Shown piece by piece: positions 1 to 8,956 of a DNA stretch of 64,000 nt. The notes beneath the pieces were generated by a model that was not told the origin of the DNA, searched no databases, and saw only the letters and a list, made by a program, of their open reading frames with translations. Numbering within the stretch: position 1 is the first letter of the stretch; every line of letters begins with the position of its first letter. The DNA comes from Microbacterium stercoris (GTDB lineage Bacteria; Actinomycetota; Actinomycetes; Actinomycetales; Microbacteriaceae): assembly GCF_017592545.1 (NCBI RefSeq), contig NZ_JAGFOA010000001.1:407577-471576 (forward strand). Direction: 5' to 3'. The position numbers and the translations under genes are program-made.

Positions 1-755
1 AGGCCGGTCTCAGCCGCGAGCAGCGCGATGACCTTCTGCGGGAACCCGAGCGGCGTGTTGATGCCCGTGCCCACGGCGGTGCCGCCGAGGGGGACCTCCG
101 CGACGCGGGGGAGCGCCGCCTGCACCCGCTCGATGCCGAGGCGCATTTGACGCGCGTACCCGCCGAACTCCTGTCCGAGCGTGACCGGGGTCGCGTCCAT
201 CAGGTGCGTGCGGCCCGACTTGACGGCGTCCTTCCACAGCACCGCCTTCTCCTCGAAGGCCTGCGCGAGGTGGTCGAGGGCGGGCACGAGGTCCTCGATG
301 AGCGCCTGCGTCACGGCCACGTGCACCGAGGTGGGGAACACATCGTTCGACGACTGCGACGCGTTGACGTGGTCGTTCGGGTGCACATCGGCGCCGAGCT
401 TCTGCGTCGCGAGCGTGGCCAGCACCTCGTTCATGTTCATGTTCGAGGACGTGCCGGATCCGGTCTGGTACGTGTCGACCGGGAAGTGCGCGTCGTGCTG
501 ACCGGTGATCACGTCGTCGGCCGCGGCCGCGATCGCGTCGGCGATCGCGCCATCGAGGGTGCCGAGCTCCTTGTTGGCGAGAGCGGCGGCCTTCTTGATG
601 CGCGCGAGCGCGGCGATCTGGGTCGACTCGAGGCCCTTGCCCGAGATCGGGAAGTTCTCGACGGCGCGCTGGGTCTGGGCGCGGTAGAGCGCGGATGCGG
701 GAACCCGCACCTCGCCCATGGTGTCGTGCTCGATGCGGTACTCGATCTCGGTCAC
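1..755 (-). CDS. fumC: Fumarate hydratase class II, N-terminal part (cut by window edge)
   Basis: Class II fumarase converts fumarate to malate in the TCA cycle as a cytosolic tetramer. About 251 N-terminal residues are present; the rest, including the SS-loop signature, lies beyond position 1. Visible family blocks are [30 protein letters not shown] and [20 protein letters not shown], which bind substrate in this superfamily. The GTG at 755 is chosen because GGAGG lies just upstream; an internal ATG about 36 bases downstream is less well placed. It is the last gene of a minus-strand run starting at xseA, 46 bases after the carbonic anhydrase. The first region alone does not exclude an aspartase-like paralogue, but the fit to FumC is strong. 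Confidence 0.93.
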   Translation of the reverse strand, partial: MTEIEYRIEHDTMGEVRVPASALYRAQTQRAVENFPISGKGLESTQIAALARIKKAAALANKELGTLDGAIADAIAAAADDVITGQHDAHFPVDTYQTGSGTSSNMNMNEVLATLATQKLGADVHPNDHVNASQSSNDVFPTSVHVAVTQALIEDLVPALDHLAQAFEEKAVLWKDAVKSGRTHLMDATPVTLGQEFGGYARQMRLGIERVQAALPRVAEVPLGGTAVGTGINTPLGFPQKVIALLAAETG

Positions 756-801
756 TTCTTCGTTCCTCCGGTAGGGATCGATCGGCGGGAGCGCTGCCGG
801 G

Positions 802-1449
802 TCAGGCGGCGTCGTTCTGGGTGCCCAGCAGCACGTCGGGGACGACGGTGCCCTCGGCGAGGCGGTAGTTGGCGCCGACGATGCCCAGGCGGCCCTCGGC
901 GACGGCGGTGCTGATGATCTCCGAGCGCTGCAGCAGCTCGGCGACGGTGTCGCGCACGTGCTCGCGGCCCACCGCCGTGGCGTCGATGGTCTCGGCGGTC
1001 ATGCCGTCGTTGGCGCGGAGGACGCGGCGCACCGCGGGCACGATGGGGGCGATCAGGCGCCAGATCGTCGGCGGAAGCACGGGCGCGTCGGCCGACGTCG
1101 ACTGGATCGCCGCACCGACGGCGCCGCAGGAGTCGTGACCGAGCACCACGATGAGGGGCACCTTCAGCACCTCGACGGCGTACTCCAGCGAGCCGACGAT
1201 CGAGTCACCCGCGACCTGGCCGGCATTGCGCACGACGAACAGGTCGCCCAGGCCGAGGTCGAAGATGATCTCGGCGGCGAGGCGCGAGTCGGCACAGCCG
1301 AACAGCGCCGCGATGGGCGCCTGGCCCTCGGCGATCGAGTTGCGTCGTTCGACGTCCTGGTGGGGGTGCTCGGGGGTGCCGGCGACGAAGCGGGTGTTGC
1401 CCGCGACCATGCTGGCCCAGACCTCATCGGGAGTGGGGGACTGCGTCAT
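802..1449 (-). CDS. Beta-class carbonic anhydrase
   Basis: Interconverts CO2 and bicarbonate with a zinc centre in the cytoplasm. The 215 residues carry the beta-class ligands: Cys52 and Asp54 with Arg56 in GCADSR, then His105 and Cys108 in GHDSCGAV. Length fits the family. The start overlaps the stop of the upstream DUF4245 gene by 4 bases (ATGA), so translation is probably coupled within the xseA-to-fumC operon. Bicarbonate supply would support carboxylation reactions feeding the TCA cycle next to fumarase, but that functional link is inference. Confidence 0.92.
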   Translation of the reverse strand: MTQSPTPDEVWASMVAGNTRFVAGTPEHPHQDVERRNSIAEGQAPIAALFGCADSRLAAEIIFDLGLGDLFVVRNAGQVAGDSIVGSLEYAVEVLKVPLIVVLGHDSCGAVGAAIQSTSADAPVLPPTIWRLIAPIVPAVRRVLRANDGMTAETIDATAVGREHVRDTVAELLQRSEIISTAVAEGRLGIVGANYRLAEGTVVPDVLLGTQNDAA

Positions 1450-2114
1450 CTGCTCTCCTCAGCAAGCGCGCGCACCTGCGGCGCGATCATCTCCGCGACC
1501 TCGGCGGTGGTCTCCGGGGTCGACGAACCGTACAGAAGAATGTGGTCGGATCCGGCCTGCGTGCCGAGCGCATACGTCACGCCGGCAGTCGCTCCCTCAT
1601 CGGTCGGGCGCACCTCGTACACCGCCCAGTCGACACCGCCGATCTCGAGCTCATCGGTCGGGGCCGAGCCTCCCAGTCGCTGGGCGGCCCAGACCTCATC
1701 GGCATCGAAGCCCTGCACGAAGCGGAGGAAGCTGTCGTCGCCGGGCACGTACAGCACCTCCCAGGACGAGTCGGAGACGACCTTCGCCTCGTTGACGAAC
1801 CAGCCGTTGCCGTCCCGGCCCTCGGGCTCGGGCACATCCGGCACGATCACCGTGCGGTCGAAGGCGGATGAGGCGGCGGCAGCCTCTTCGGCGACGTCGA
1901 TCTGACGCGCCTGGGTGAGGTCGCCGCGCGGCACGATGAGGAACATGACCGCGAGGATGACGACTGTCGCGCCGAGCGCGACCAGCAGGTTGCGGAAGTT
2001 CTGGCTCTCTCGATAGGCCTTGGTGTTGGCCGCCTTGCGAGCGGCGGTCTCCTGCGGAGTCTCCGGCCGCCCGAGCTCGGCGACGACGCGGGGCTCGCCC
2101 TTGGCGCGCGCCAT
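1446..2114 (-). CDS. DUF4245-family single-pass membrane protein
   Basis: About 222 residues. After a charged cytoplasmic N-terminus (MARAKGEPR...) there is one membrane segment near residues 45-65 (LLVALGATVVILAVMFLIV), then an extracytoplasmic domain without obvious catalytic motifs. This layout matches actinobacterial DUF4245 proteins, whose function is unknown. The ATG at 2114 shares one base with the xseB stop (TGATG) and the stop overlaps the carbonic anhydrase start by 4 bases. A longer reading to 2177 would run through xseB and is not favoured. Confidence 0.82.
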   Translation of the reverse strand: MARAKGEPRVVAELGRPETPQETAARKAANTKAYRESQNFRNLLVALGATVVILAVMFLIVPRGDLTQARQIDVAEEAAAASSAFDRTVIVPDVPEPEGRDGNGWFVNEAKVVSDSSWEVLYVPGDDSFLRFVQGFDADEVWAAQRLGGSAPTDELEIGGVDWAVYEVRPTDEGATAGVTYALGTQAGSDHILLYGSSTPETTAEVAEMIAPQVRALAEESR

Positions 2115-2368
2115 CACTGGTCGTCTCCTGCCGACGACTGAGCGGCTTCGAGGCGCCGCTTCGCGCCGCGTAGCCATTCGTCGCAGCGGGCCGCGAGGGC
2201 CTCGCCGCGCTCCCAGAGCGACAGCGACTGCTCGAGGGTCGGCGCGCCCTGCTCCAGTTCGGCCACCACGCGCACGAGCTGGTCGCGGGCCTCCTCGAAC
2301 GAGAGGGACGCGACATCCGACGGCGTGCTTGCGGACGGATGGGCGGGCTGGGAGGTCACGGGTTCCAT
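2114..2368 (-). CDS. xseB: Exodeoxyribonuclease VII small subunit
   Basis: The 84-residue protein has the XseB core: LSFEEARDQLVRVVAELEQG followed by LEQSLSLWERGEALAARCDEWL. XseB forms the helical stalk of exonuclease VII, which degrades single-stranded DNA to short oligonucleotides. It lies one base after the xseA stop, the usual pairing. Residues 1-20 are low-complexity and an internal start is possible. Confidence 0.93.
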   Translation of the reverse strand: MEPVTSQPAHPSASTPSDVASLSFEEARDQLVRVVAELEQGAPTLEQSLSLWERGEALAARCDEWLRGAKRRLEAAQSSAGDDQ

Positions 2369-2369
2369 C

Positions 2370-3686
2370 CTACTTTCCGGGCTCCGACGTTCCGTCCGGG
2401 GCCTCCGGTGCGCGTGCGTCGGCGGTCTCGCCGGCAGACGTGGCGGCGACCGAGCCGTGCTCGAGGGTCACGACGAGCGCGGTGCCGGCAGGCGCCTGGG
2501 ATGCCCGGCGCACGATGTCGCCGCCCTCGGTATGGGCGATCGCATATCCCCGGGCCAGGGTCGCCTGGGGTGAGAGCGCGCGCAGCGACGCCCGCAGCTC
2601 CGCGGTGCGCAGCTGGCCCTGCTCGATGCGGCGCTCGCTGATGGCCCGGCCCCGGGACACGAGCTGCCAGACGTCCTGCGTGCGGGTCTCGACCATCCGC
2701 TCGGGGGTGCGCAGCACGGGGCGCGATCGCAGCTGCTCGAGCTGTGCGGTGTCGTGCGAGAGCCGCTGGGTCAGGCGCAGCGTCATGCGAGAGCGCAGTT
2801 GCGCGACGATGGCCCGCTGCTCGCCGACATCCGGCACCACGCGCTTTGCGGCGTCGGTCGGGGTCGAGGCGCGGAGATCTGCGACATCGTCGAGCAGCGG
2901 ATGGTCGTTCTCGTGGCCGATCGCGCTCACGATCGGCGTCTGGGCCGCCGCGACCGCGCGCACAAGGCGCTCGTCGCTGAACCCCAGGAGCGTCTGCGGG
3001 TCGCCGCCGCCACGCGCGATCACGATCACGTCGACCTCGGGATCCGCGTCGAGGCGAGAGAGGGCGGCGAGGATCTCCGGCACACTGCGATCGCCCTGCA
3101 CCGTCACGTGCTCGGTGCGGAACCGCACCTGCGGCCAGCGCAGCTCCGCGTTGCGGTGCACGTCCTTCTCGGCGTCGCTTCGGGCGCCGGTGATGAGGCC
3201 GATGCAGTGCGGGAGGAAGGGGAGGGGCTTCTTCCGGGCCGGATCGAACAGTCCCTCCGACCGCAGCTGGGCGCGCAGGCGCTCGAGCTTCTCCAGCTGC
3301 TCTCCGAGGCCCATGTGCTTCATCGCCGAGACCTGGAAGCTGAAGTCGCCGCCCTTGACGTAGTAGTCGGCCTTCACGCAGGCGACCACGTGATCGCCGA
3401 TCTTGAGGTCGGCGGGGATGCGACCGCGTGTGCTCGACCAGATCACGATCGAGATCTGGGCGGAGCCCTGCAGGTCCTTGAGCCGCGCGTAGATGGCGCC
3501 CGCTCGCACGTTCCAGGAGGTGATCTCGCCCTCGACCCAGATCGAGCCCCATCGCTCGATGAAGCCCTTGATGGTCTGGTTGAGACGGGCGATCGAGGTG
3601 GGCGCCGCGGCCGTTGAGTCACGCGGGGCGACGCTGTCGGCCGGCGGTGCCTCGCCGGGCACGGCGGCGGGCTGGAACGTCGTCAT
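2370..3686 (-). CDS. xseA: Exodeoxyribonuclease VII large subunit
   Basis: Catalytic subunit of exonuclease VII, about 438 residues. After a variable N-terminus come the OB-fold region (WVEGEITSWNVRAGAIYARLKD) and the catalytic domain with the family block VIVIARGGGDPQTLLGFSDE and the AIGHENDHPLLDDVAD stretch. I chose the ATG at 3686 because AGAGGA precedes it by about 8 bases; an upstream in-frame ATG at 3722 is poorly placed. It heads the minus-strand operon and is divergent from ispH across about 70 bases. Confidence 0.94.
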   Translation of the reverse strand: MTTFQPAAVPGEAPPADSVAPRDSTAAAPTSIARLNQTIKGFIERWGSIWVEGEITSWNVRAGAIYARLKDLQGSAQISIVIWSSTRGRIPADLKIGDHVVACVKADYYVKGGDFSFQVSAMKHMGLGEQLEKLERLRAQLRSEGLFDPARKKPLPFLPHCIGLITGARSDAEKDVHRNAELRWPQVRFRTEHVTVQGDRSVPEILAALSRLDADPEVDVIVIARGGGDPQTLLGFSDERLVRAVAAAQTPIVSAIGHENDHPLLDDVADLRASTPTDAAKRVVPDVGEQRAIVAQLRSRMTLRLTQRLSHDTAQLEQLRSRPVLRTPERMVETRTQDVWQLVSRGRAISERRIEQGQLRTAELRASLRALSPQATLARGYAIAHTEGGDIVRRASQAPAGTALVVTLEHGSVAATSAGETADARAPEAPDGTSEPGK

Positions 3687-3758
3687 GTCGTCCGGTCCTC
3701 TCGATCGGCGGGAAGCGCGCACGGGGCCCGCTCAGACCCCCGCCGGTAGAATCGAGAT

Positions 3759-4835
3759 GTGAGCGCCACCCCCATCTCGCTGCCCGTGCCCCAGGTTCCG
3801 GCACGCCGTGCACACGTACGCACGGAGCCGCTTCAGGATATCCCGGTCCCCGGGCGCAAGCGGGTGCTGCTGGCGGCCCCCCGCGGGTACTGCGCGGGCG
3901 TCGACCGCGCAGTCGTCGCCGTCGAGAAGGCCCTCGAGCGCTACGGCGCTCCGGTGTACGTGCGCAAGCAGATCGTGCACAACATCCACGTGGTCACCGA
4001 GCTCGAGGCTCAGGGGGCGATCTTCGTCGAGGAGGTCGATGAGGTTCCCGAGGGCGCGCACGTCGTCTTCAGCGCGCACGGCGTCTCCCCGGCTGTCGTC
4101 AACGCCGCCGCCGACCGCGGACTCCAGGCCATCGACGCCACGTGCCCGCTCGTGACCAAGGTCCATCGCGAGGCGGTGCGCTTCGCGCGCGACGACCGCC
4201 ACATCCTGCTCATCGGCCACGCCGGTCACGAGGAGGTCGAGGGCACCGCGGGTGAGGCCCCCGAGCACACCACGATCGTGAACTCGCCCGAGGAGGCCGA
4301 CACGATCGAGGTGGCCGATCCGAGCCGCGTCGTGTGGCTCTCGCAGACCACGCTCTCCGTCGACGAGACGATGGAGACCGTGCGGCGTCTGCGCATCCGC
4401 TTCCCCGAGCTGCAGGATCCGCCGTCCGACGACATCTGCTACGCCACGCAGAACCGCCAGGTCGCGATCAAGAAGGTCGCCAAGAGCGCCGATCTCGTCA
4501 TCGTGGTCGGCTCCGCGAACTCGTCCAACAGCGTGCGCCTGGTCGAGGTCGCCCTCGAGTACGGCGCCAAGGCCGCCTACCGGGTCGACTACGCCGACGA
4601 GGTCAAGCAGGAGTGGCTCGACGGCGTCGAGACGGTGGGCGTCACCTCCGGAGCCTCGGTGCCCGAGGTTCTCGTGCAGGAGGTGCTCGAGCAGCTCGCG
4701 GGTGCCGGCTACCGCGACGTCGAGGAAGTGCGCACGGCGGAGGAGGACCTGATGTTCTCGTTGCCCAAGGAGCTGCGCCAGGACATCAACGGTCAGAAGA
4801 CCGAGCGCGCGCTCGGTGGCCGCATCCGCGCATGA
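3759..4835 (+). CDS. ispH: 4-hydroxy-3-methylbut-2-enyl diphosphate reductase
   Basis: Last enzyme of the MEP pathway, making IPP and DMAPP with a [4Fe-4S] cluster. The three cluster cysteines are visible in [21 protein letters not shown] and CYATQNRQ, and HAGHEEVEG is conserved. The 358-residue length fits, with an N-terminal extension of about 30 residues. The GTG start has no ribosome site but a TAGAAT -10 box at 3747-3752 ends 6 bases before it, so the mRNA is probably leaderless. Its stop overlaps the next start (ATGA), coupling it to the membrane protein downstream. Confidence 0.95.
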   Translation: MSATPISLPVPQVPARRAHVRTEPLQDIPVPGRKRVLLAAPRGYCAGVDRAVVAVEKALERYGAPVYVRKQIVHNIHVVTELEAQGAIFVEEVDEVPEGAHVVFSAHGVSPAVVNAAADRGLQAIDATCPLVTKVHREAVRFARDDRHILLIGHAGHEEVEGTAGEAPEHTTIVNSPEEADTIEVADPSRVVWLSQTTLSVDETMETVRRLRIRFPELQDPPSDDICYATQNRQVAIKKVAKSADLVIVVGSANSSNSVRLVEVALEYGAKAAYRVDYADEVKQEWLDGVETVGVTSGASVPEVLVQEVLEQLAGAGYRDVEEVRTAEEDLMFSLPKELRQDINGQKTERALGGRIRA

Positions 4836-5368
4836 GCATTCCCGGAGAGCCGGCAGGCGAGCGTCCGCGCCCGCAGTTCGGCGAGTACGCCAGCCCGGAG
4901 GAGCAGGCGGCCCGCATCCGTCACCCTCTGCCCGCGGCGGCCACGCCCTGGCCCGAGTCGGATGCACCCGATCCGGTCGAGGTGCGCCAGCGGATGACGA
5001 ACGGTCGTCTGATCGATCGCGCGGTGGCGGTGGCGCTGCTCGCGTACGGCCTGCTGAGCGTCGGGCAGGCGATCCCGCTCACCCTCGATCCGCGCCCGCT
5101 CCTCGAGGTGATGGGGCTCGACTCCGACACCATCACCCTGACCTCCGCGGGCGGCTGGGGAGTGGCGGCGATGGTCGCGCTGATCGGCGGATGGCTGCTC
5201 ACGGCCTGGCTGACGTGGCGCGCGCACCGTCGCGGGTTCCGCTCGGTGCTGTGGATCCCGCTCGTCGGCGGCTTCGTCGCCAACCTCGTCTCGGGCCTCC
5301 TGATCACCGGCGCGCTGCTGTCGGATCCGGCGATCCTCGACGCGGTGCTCAGCCGGTCCGGCTCCTGA
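4832..5368 (+). CDS. Four-helix membrane protein of unknown function (probably DUF6264)
   Basis: About 178 residues. A hydrophilic, proline-rich N-terminus of about 60 residues ([17 protein letters not shown]) is followed by hydrophobic segments near [35 protein letters not shown] and [18 protein letters not shown]. No catalytic motif is visible. It resembles the small Microbacteriaceae family I know as DUF6264, though that name is from memory. The ATG overlaps the ispH stop by 4 bases, so it is co-translated with ispH; no functional link is known. Confidence 0.78.
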   Translation: MSIPGEPAGERPRPQFGEYASPEEQAARIRHPLPAAATPWPESDAPDPVEVRQRMTNGRLIDRAVAVALLAYGLLSVGQAIPLTLDPRPLLEVMGLDSDTITLTSAGGWGVAAMVALIGGWLLTAWLTWRAHRRGFRSVLWIPLVGGFVANLVSGLLITGALLSDPAILDAVLSRSGS

Positions 5369-5455
5369 CCGGGACATCCTCGGCGTGAGCGGGTTCGGCG
5401 CGACGCGGTGCGCCTTCGTCGCACCTCGCGGATCAGCGGCCAGACTGCCACTGTC

Positions 5456-6412
5456 ATGAGCCCCCTGAGCAAGGTCCGCCGTCTTCGCCTGGCGCGCTTC
5501 GGCGCATTCGTTGTGCTCGCTGCGGGGCTCGGCGCCGGCATCGCGGTGTTCGCGAACTCCGCCGTCGGTCCGCGTGAGGCGCCGGCCGCCGTGGCGGAGG
5601 AGAACGCCTCGGATCCCTCCAGGTCGATCGATGTGAGGGCGCTTCCCTGGCCGGGCGAGGGGGCGGCGGCCGTCGCCATCGGAGACTCGGGCGAGATCCT
5701 GACCCTCGACGACGAGCGCCACCCCATGGCGAGCGTGACCAAGCTGATCACCGCGCTGATGGTGCTGAACGAGAAGCCGCTCGCCGTGGGTGAAGCGGGC
5801 ACCGAGTACCACTTCGTCGAGAAGTGGAACAACTCGTACGAGGAGTACCTCGCGCGGGACCAGTCGGCCCTGCCCGTTCCGGTCGGCGGCGTGCTGACGG
5901 AGTATCAGCTGCTCCAGGGCATGCTGCTGGGGTCGGCGTGCAACTACGCCGACATCCTGGTGACGGATGTCTGGGGCGACAACACGGCATTCGCCGATGC
6001 GGCGACCGAGTACCTGGCCGAGCACGGTCTGGATGCCATCACCGTGACGGAGCCCACCGGGTTCGACCCGTCGAACACGGCCACCCCGTCCGCGCTCATC
6101 GAACTCGGCCGGCTGGCGCTCGAGAACCCGGTCATCGCCGAGATCGTGGCGCAGCCGCAGGCCGAGCTGCCCGGCGCCGGCCTCGTCGAGAACACCAACG
6201 ATCTGCTGGCGGATACGGGCGTCGTCGGCATCAAGACAGGCACGCTCGAGGGCAGCAATCTGCTCTCGGCGAAGGATGTCGCGGTGGACGGGGAGACCGT
6301 GCGCGTCTTCGCGGTCGTGCTGTCGCAGCCGGATGACGAAGCGCGGTTCACGGCATCGCGCGCGCTCTACGACGGCGTCGAAGCGCAGCTCGCAGCGCCC
6401 GGCAAGGACTAG
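5456..6412 (+). CDS. D-alanyl-D-alanine carboxypeptidase (peptidase S11)
   Basis: Membrane-anchored low-molecular-mass PBP that trims the terminal D-Ala of peptidoglycan stem peptides. There is a charged N-terminus and a membrane segment near residues 15-35 (FGAFVVLAAGLGAGIAVF). The SxxK nucleophile motif is SVTK at 93-96 and KTGT lies at 260-263. The middle SxN motif is unusual: the sequence reads SAC then N at 160-163, where most relatives have SAN or SGN. The ATG at 5456 places the signal anchor at the N-terminus; the longer reading from 5408 adds only basic residues. Its stop overlaps the TetR gene end on the other strand. Confidence 0.88.
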   Translation: MSPLSKVRRLRLARFGAFVVLAAGLGAGIAVFANSAVGPREAPAAVAEENASDPSRSIDVRALPWPGEGAAAVAIGDSGEILTLDDERHPMASVTKLITALMVLNEKPLAVGEAGTEYHFVEKWNNSYEEYLARDQSALPVPVGGVLTEYQLLQGMLLGSACNYADILVTDVWGDNTAFADAATEYLAEHGLDAITVTEPTGFDPSNTATPSALIELGRLALENPVIAEIVAQPQAELPGAGLVENTNDLLADTGVVGIKTGTLEGSNLLSAKDVAVDGETVRVFAVVLSQPDDEARFTASRALYDGVEAQLAAPGKD

Positions 6413-6945
6413 GCGCGGATCCCGCGCAGCAGCACACCCAGCAGGATGTCGCGGTCTGCTGCCGCGCTCAGCCGTGCGGCATGCTCGACGCCGCACACGA
6501 GGTGCTGCAGGCGTTCGGCGTCGATGTCGCGCCGCACGACTCCGGCGGCGTGTGCGCGCTCGAGCACGGCGTGCCAGCGAGCGAGCAGCTCGCGCTTGGC
6601 CTCGTGCACCTCGGGCGACTCGTCCTCGGCCGCGAGCAGCACCGTCTGGAGGCCGCCCTCTTCGAGCTGCAGCTCCAGGGCAGCGCGGATGAGGCGCTCG
6701 AGTGACGCCGCGGGATCCGGATCCGCCACCGCGGCCCGGGTGAGGTCGAGCATCCGCAGCAGGGTGTCGGTCGCGAGGGCCTCGACGAGCGCGTGCGCGG
6801 TGGGGAAGTGCCGGTAGACGGTGCCCACGCCCACCTCGGCGAGGCGGGCGACGTCGTTCAGGCGCAGGCCTGCACGCGGAAGGCTCCGCGCGGCCTCGAG
6901 GATGCGGCCCCGGTTGCGCACGACATCGGATCGCGGTTCGGCCAT
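6409..6945 (-). CDS. TetR-family transcriptional regulator
   Basis: About 178 residues. The N-terminal helix-turn-helix is clear (RLNDVARLAEVGVGTVYRHFPTAHALVEAL region, about residues 27-58); the C-terminal ligand-binding part is generic. It is divergent from the SDR oxidoreductase at 7033, and the shared intergenic region holds two copies of CGGAT-N5-ATCCG, which fit a dimeric TetR operator. It probably represses itself and the SDR gene until a small ligand, perhaps the SDR substrate, binds. No good ribosome site precedes its ATG. Confidence 0.92.
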   Translation of the reverse strand: MAEPRSDVVRNRGRILEAARSLPRAGLRLNDVARLAEVGVGTVYRHFPTAHALVEALATDTLLRMLDLTRAAVADPDPAASLERLIRAALELQLEEGGLQTVLLAAEDESPEVHEAKRELLARWHAVLERAHAAGVVRRDIDAERLQHLVCGVEHAARLSAAADRDILLGVLLRGIRA

Positions 6946-6965
6946 GGACTCATTCTGCCATGAAG

Positions 6966-6980
6966 CGGATGATCGATCCG
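6966..6980. promoter_or_regulatory. Putative TetR operator, copy 1
   Basis: Perfect inverted repeat CGGAT-GATCG-ATCCG between the divergent TetR and SDR starts. It is nearest the TetR start codon. Outer flanks also match copy 2 in reverse (TGAAGCGGATGA versus TCATCCGCTTCA), which strengthens the case for a specific site. Confidence 0.72.
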
Positions 6981-7000
6981 TTTTCTGCGATATCGTGAAC

Positions 7001-7015
7001 CGGATAGTTCATCCG
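7001..7015. promoter_or_regulatory. Putative TetR operator, copy 2
   Basis: CGGAT-AGTTC-ATCCG, the same half-sites and 5-base spacer as copy 1, 35 bases further on. It ends 17 bases before the SDR start codon, where binding would block initiation of the SDR transcript. Confidence 0.72.
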
Positions 7016-7032
7016 CTTCACGAGGAGATGCC

Positions 7033-7974
7033 ATGCCCTGGGACCCGCACAACCTGCCCGACCTCGCCGGTCGCACGTACGCCGTGACGGGGGCGACGGC
7101 CGGCATCGGCTACTTCGCCGCCGAACAGCTCGCTTCCGCGGGGGCGAGCGTTGTGCTCGCCTCGCGATCGTCCGCGAAGCTCGAGGCGGCGCGTGCGGCG
7201 ATCCGCGCACGCACGCGGGACGCGCAGGTCGACGTCGTCGTCGTCGATCTCGCCTCCCTCGCCCGGGTGCGCGAGGCGGCGGAGCGGCTCTCGGCCCTGC
7301 CGATGCTCGACGGGATCTTCCTCAACGGCGGCTCGATGACGCTCACCCGCGGCGGCCTCACAACCGACGGCCTGCCCGACCTCGTCGGCACGCACGCCGT
7401 CGCGAACTTCGCGCTCGTCGCGGGGGTGCTGGACCGGCTGTCCGAGACCGCCCGAAAGACCGGACGCGACGCGCGCATCGTGCACGCTTCGACCGGCTTT
7501 GTGAAGCGGTGGAAGCCGCAGATCGCGGATCTGCGCGATGTGCCTCGCAGCCCGGTGCTGGCGTACACGCAGGCCAAGACGGCGACCGAGGTGTTCGCCT
7601 ACGAGCTCGACAGGCGGCTGCGCGCCGCGGCGTCGCCCGTGCGCTCGCTGGTTGCGCATCCGGGTGTGGGCGTCGATGCGAAGACCCCCGAGCGGGCCGG
7701 AGTGCGCGACCACACAACGCGCTATCAGCGCAATCCGTTCACGCCGTGGGCCCAGGGCAAGGACGCCGCGGCCTGGCCCGGTGTGCGCGCGCTCGTCGAC
7801 CCCGAGGCCGAGGGCGGCGGCTTCTTCGGGCCACAGAACGGCATCCGGGGCGTGCCCGTGCGCGTGGAGCCTCTCGTGCACACCGTGGCTCCGCCGGAGG
7901 GTGTCGCGGAGGCGCTCTGGCGGCAGCTCGAGCGACTCGCGGGCGTCGAGCTGCGGCTGCCTGTGGAGCGTTGA
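7033..7974 (+). CDS. Short-chain dehydrogenase/reductase
   Basis: NAD(P)-dependent SDR enzyme of 313 residues, resembling the retinol dehydrogenase/protochlorophyllide reductase-like group. It has the cofactor motif TGATAGIG near residue 18 and the catalytic YTQAK motif with an upstream HAST serine. GAGGAG lies about 7 bases before the ATG. It is controlled most likely by the divergent TetR regulator. Substrate cannot be read from the sequence. It lies upstream of the ECF41 sigma gene on the same strand but has its own promoter region. Confidence 0.88.
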   Translation: MPWDPHNLPDLAGRTYAVTGATAGIGYFAAEQLASAGASVVLASRSSAKLEAARAAIRARTRDAQVDVVVVDLASLARVREAAERLSALPMLDGIFLNGGSMTLTRGGLTTDGLPDLVGTHAVANFALVAGVLDRLSETARKTGRDARIVHASTGFVKRWKPQIADLRDVPRSPVLAYTQAKTATEVFAYELDRRLRAAASPVRSLVAHPGVGVDAKTPERAGVRDHTTRYQRNPFTPWAQGKDAAAWPGVRALVDPEAEGGGFFGPQNGIRGVPVRVEPLVHTVAPPEGVAEALWRQLERLAGVELRLPVER

Positions 7975-8014
7975 CGGAGGCGGGCGCGATCCGCGACACG
8001 CCGAGAGATCCGGA

Positions 8015-8041
8015 TGTCACAGATCGCGCCGCCGCCCTGTC
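8015..8041 (+). promoter_or_regulatory. Putative ECF41-type promoter of the sigma gene
   Basis: TGTCACA at 8015-8021, exactly 16 bases, then TGTC at 8038-8041, 9 bases before the sigma factor ATG. ECF41 factors are known to use a TGTCACA -35 and a CGTC-like -10 with this spacing and to control their own genes. The position implies a nearly leaderless transcript. Confidence 0.65.
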
Positions 8042-8050
8042 AACGCGAGT

Positions 8051-8956
8051 ATGAGCATCGTGAGCGCTGACGAGTCGGTCGAGGACCGCGCCGGGATCGC
8101 CGAGGCCGTGCGCGTCTTCGAGGAGTGCCGCAGACGCCTGTTCGGAGTGGCCTACCGGATGCTCGGCAGCGTCGCGGATGCCGAGGACGTGCTGCAGGAT
8201 GTCTGGATCCGCTGGCAGAGCACTGATCGATCCGGCATCCGCGAGCCGATCGCCTTCCTCACCACCGTCACCACTCGTCTCTCGATCAACGCACTGAACT
8301 CGGCGCACACACGCCGCGAGACCTACATCGGCCCGTGGCTGCCCGAGCCCGTGAACACCGAGGACGACCCGCTGCTGGGGGCCGAGCGCGGGGAGGCGCT
8401 GCAGTTCGCGATCCTCATCCTGCTCGAGAAGCTCACGCCGACCGAACGCGCGGCCTACGTGCTGCGCGAGGCACTCGATTACGAGTACGAGCGGATCGCA
8501 GAGATCCTGCAGACCAGCCAGGCTTCGGCCCGTCAGCTGGTGAGCAGAGCGCGCCGGCATCTGGCCTCCGAGAAGCGCGTGTCCGTTCCCGAGCCGGATC
8601 AGCGGAGGCTGCTGGAGGCGTTCCTGGCGGCCGCGCAGCGCGGAGAGGCGTCGGAGCTCGAGGCCCTGTTCGCGGCGGACGTCGGCAGCTGGACCGACGG
8701 CAACGGCGTGAAGCTCGCCGCTCGCATCCCCGTGCGCGGCGCCGGACGGGTGGCGAAGTTCGTCGCCGCGTTCTCGTCGCACTTCTGGGCCGGCAAGGAG
8801 ATCGGCTGGACGCAGATCAACGACCAGCCCGCCGTCACCCTGTCGCAGGAGGGGCGCGTCACGACCATGCTGACCCTCACCGCCTCCGCCGACGGCATCA
8901 CGCGTCTGCTGTGGGTCATGGCACCGGAGAAGCTCTCCCACGTCGAAGCGGCGTGA
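8051..8956 (+). CDS. ECF41-type (SigJ-like) RNA polymerase sigma factor with SnoaL-like C-terminus
   Basis: About 301 residues. Region 2 (LFGVAYRMLGSVADAEDVLQ) and region 4 (LTPTERAAYVLREALDYEYE) are clear. The linker carries WLPEP, the hallmark of group ECF41, followed by a SnoaL/NTF2-like domain with DGNGVK near residue 220 (DGGGK in the family) and a C-terminal APEKL resembling the family NPDKL. In ECF41 proteins this extension replaces an anti-sigma factor and regulates activity. Genes for COE proteins (carboxymuconolactone decarboxylase, oxidoreductase, epimerase) usually lie nearby; here an epimerase-like gene at 9264 fits. The ATG at 8051 is chosen because conserved sequence starts just after it and a promoter lies immediately upstream. 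Confidence 0.9.
   Translation: MSIVSADESVEDRAGIAEAVRVFEECRRRLFGVAYRMLGSVADAEDVLQDVWIRWQSTDRSGIREPIAFLTTVTTRLSINALNSAHTRRETYIGPWLPEPVNTEDDPLLGAERGEALQFAILILLEKLTPTERAAYVLREALDYEYERIAEILQTSQASARQLVSRARRHLASEKRVSVPEPDQRRLLEAFLAAAQRGEASELEALFAADVGSWTDGNGVKLAARIPVRGAGRVAKFVAAFSSHFWAGKEIGWTQINDQPAVTLSQEGRVTTMLTLTASADGITRLLWVMAPEKLSHVEAA

Noticed and set aside
147..914. Long open frames antisense to fumC and the carbonic anhydrase
   Set aside because: Shadow frames caused by high GC; low-complexity Arg/Gly/Val composition and no ribosome site.
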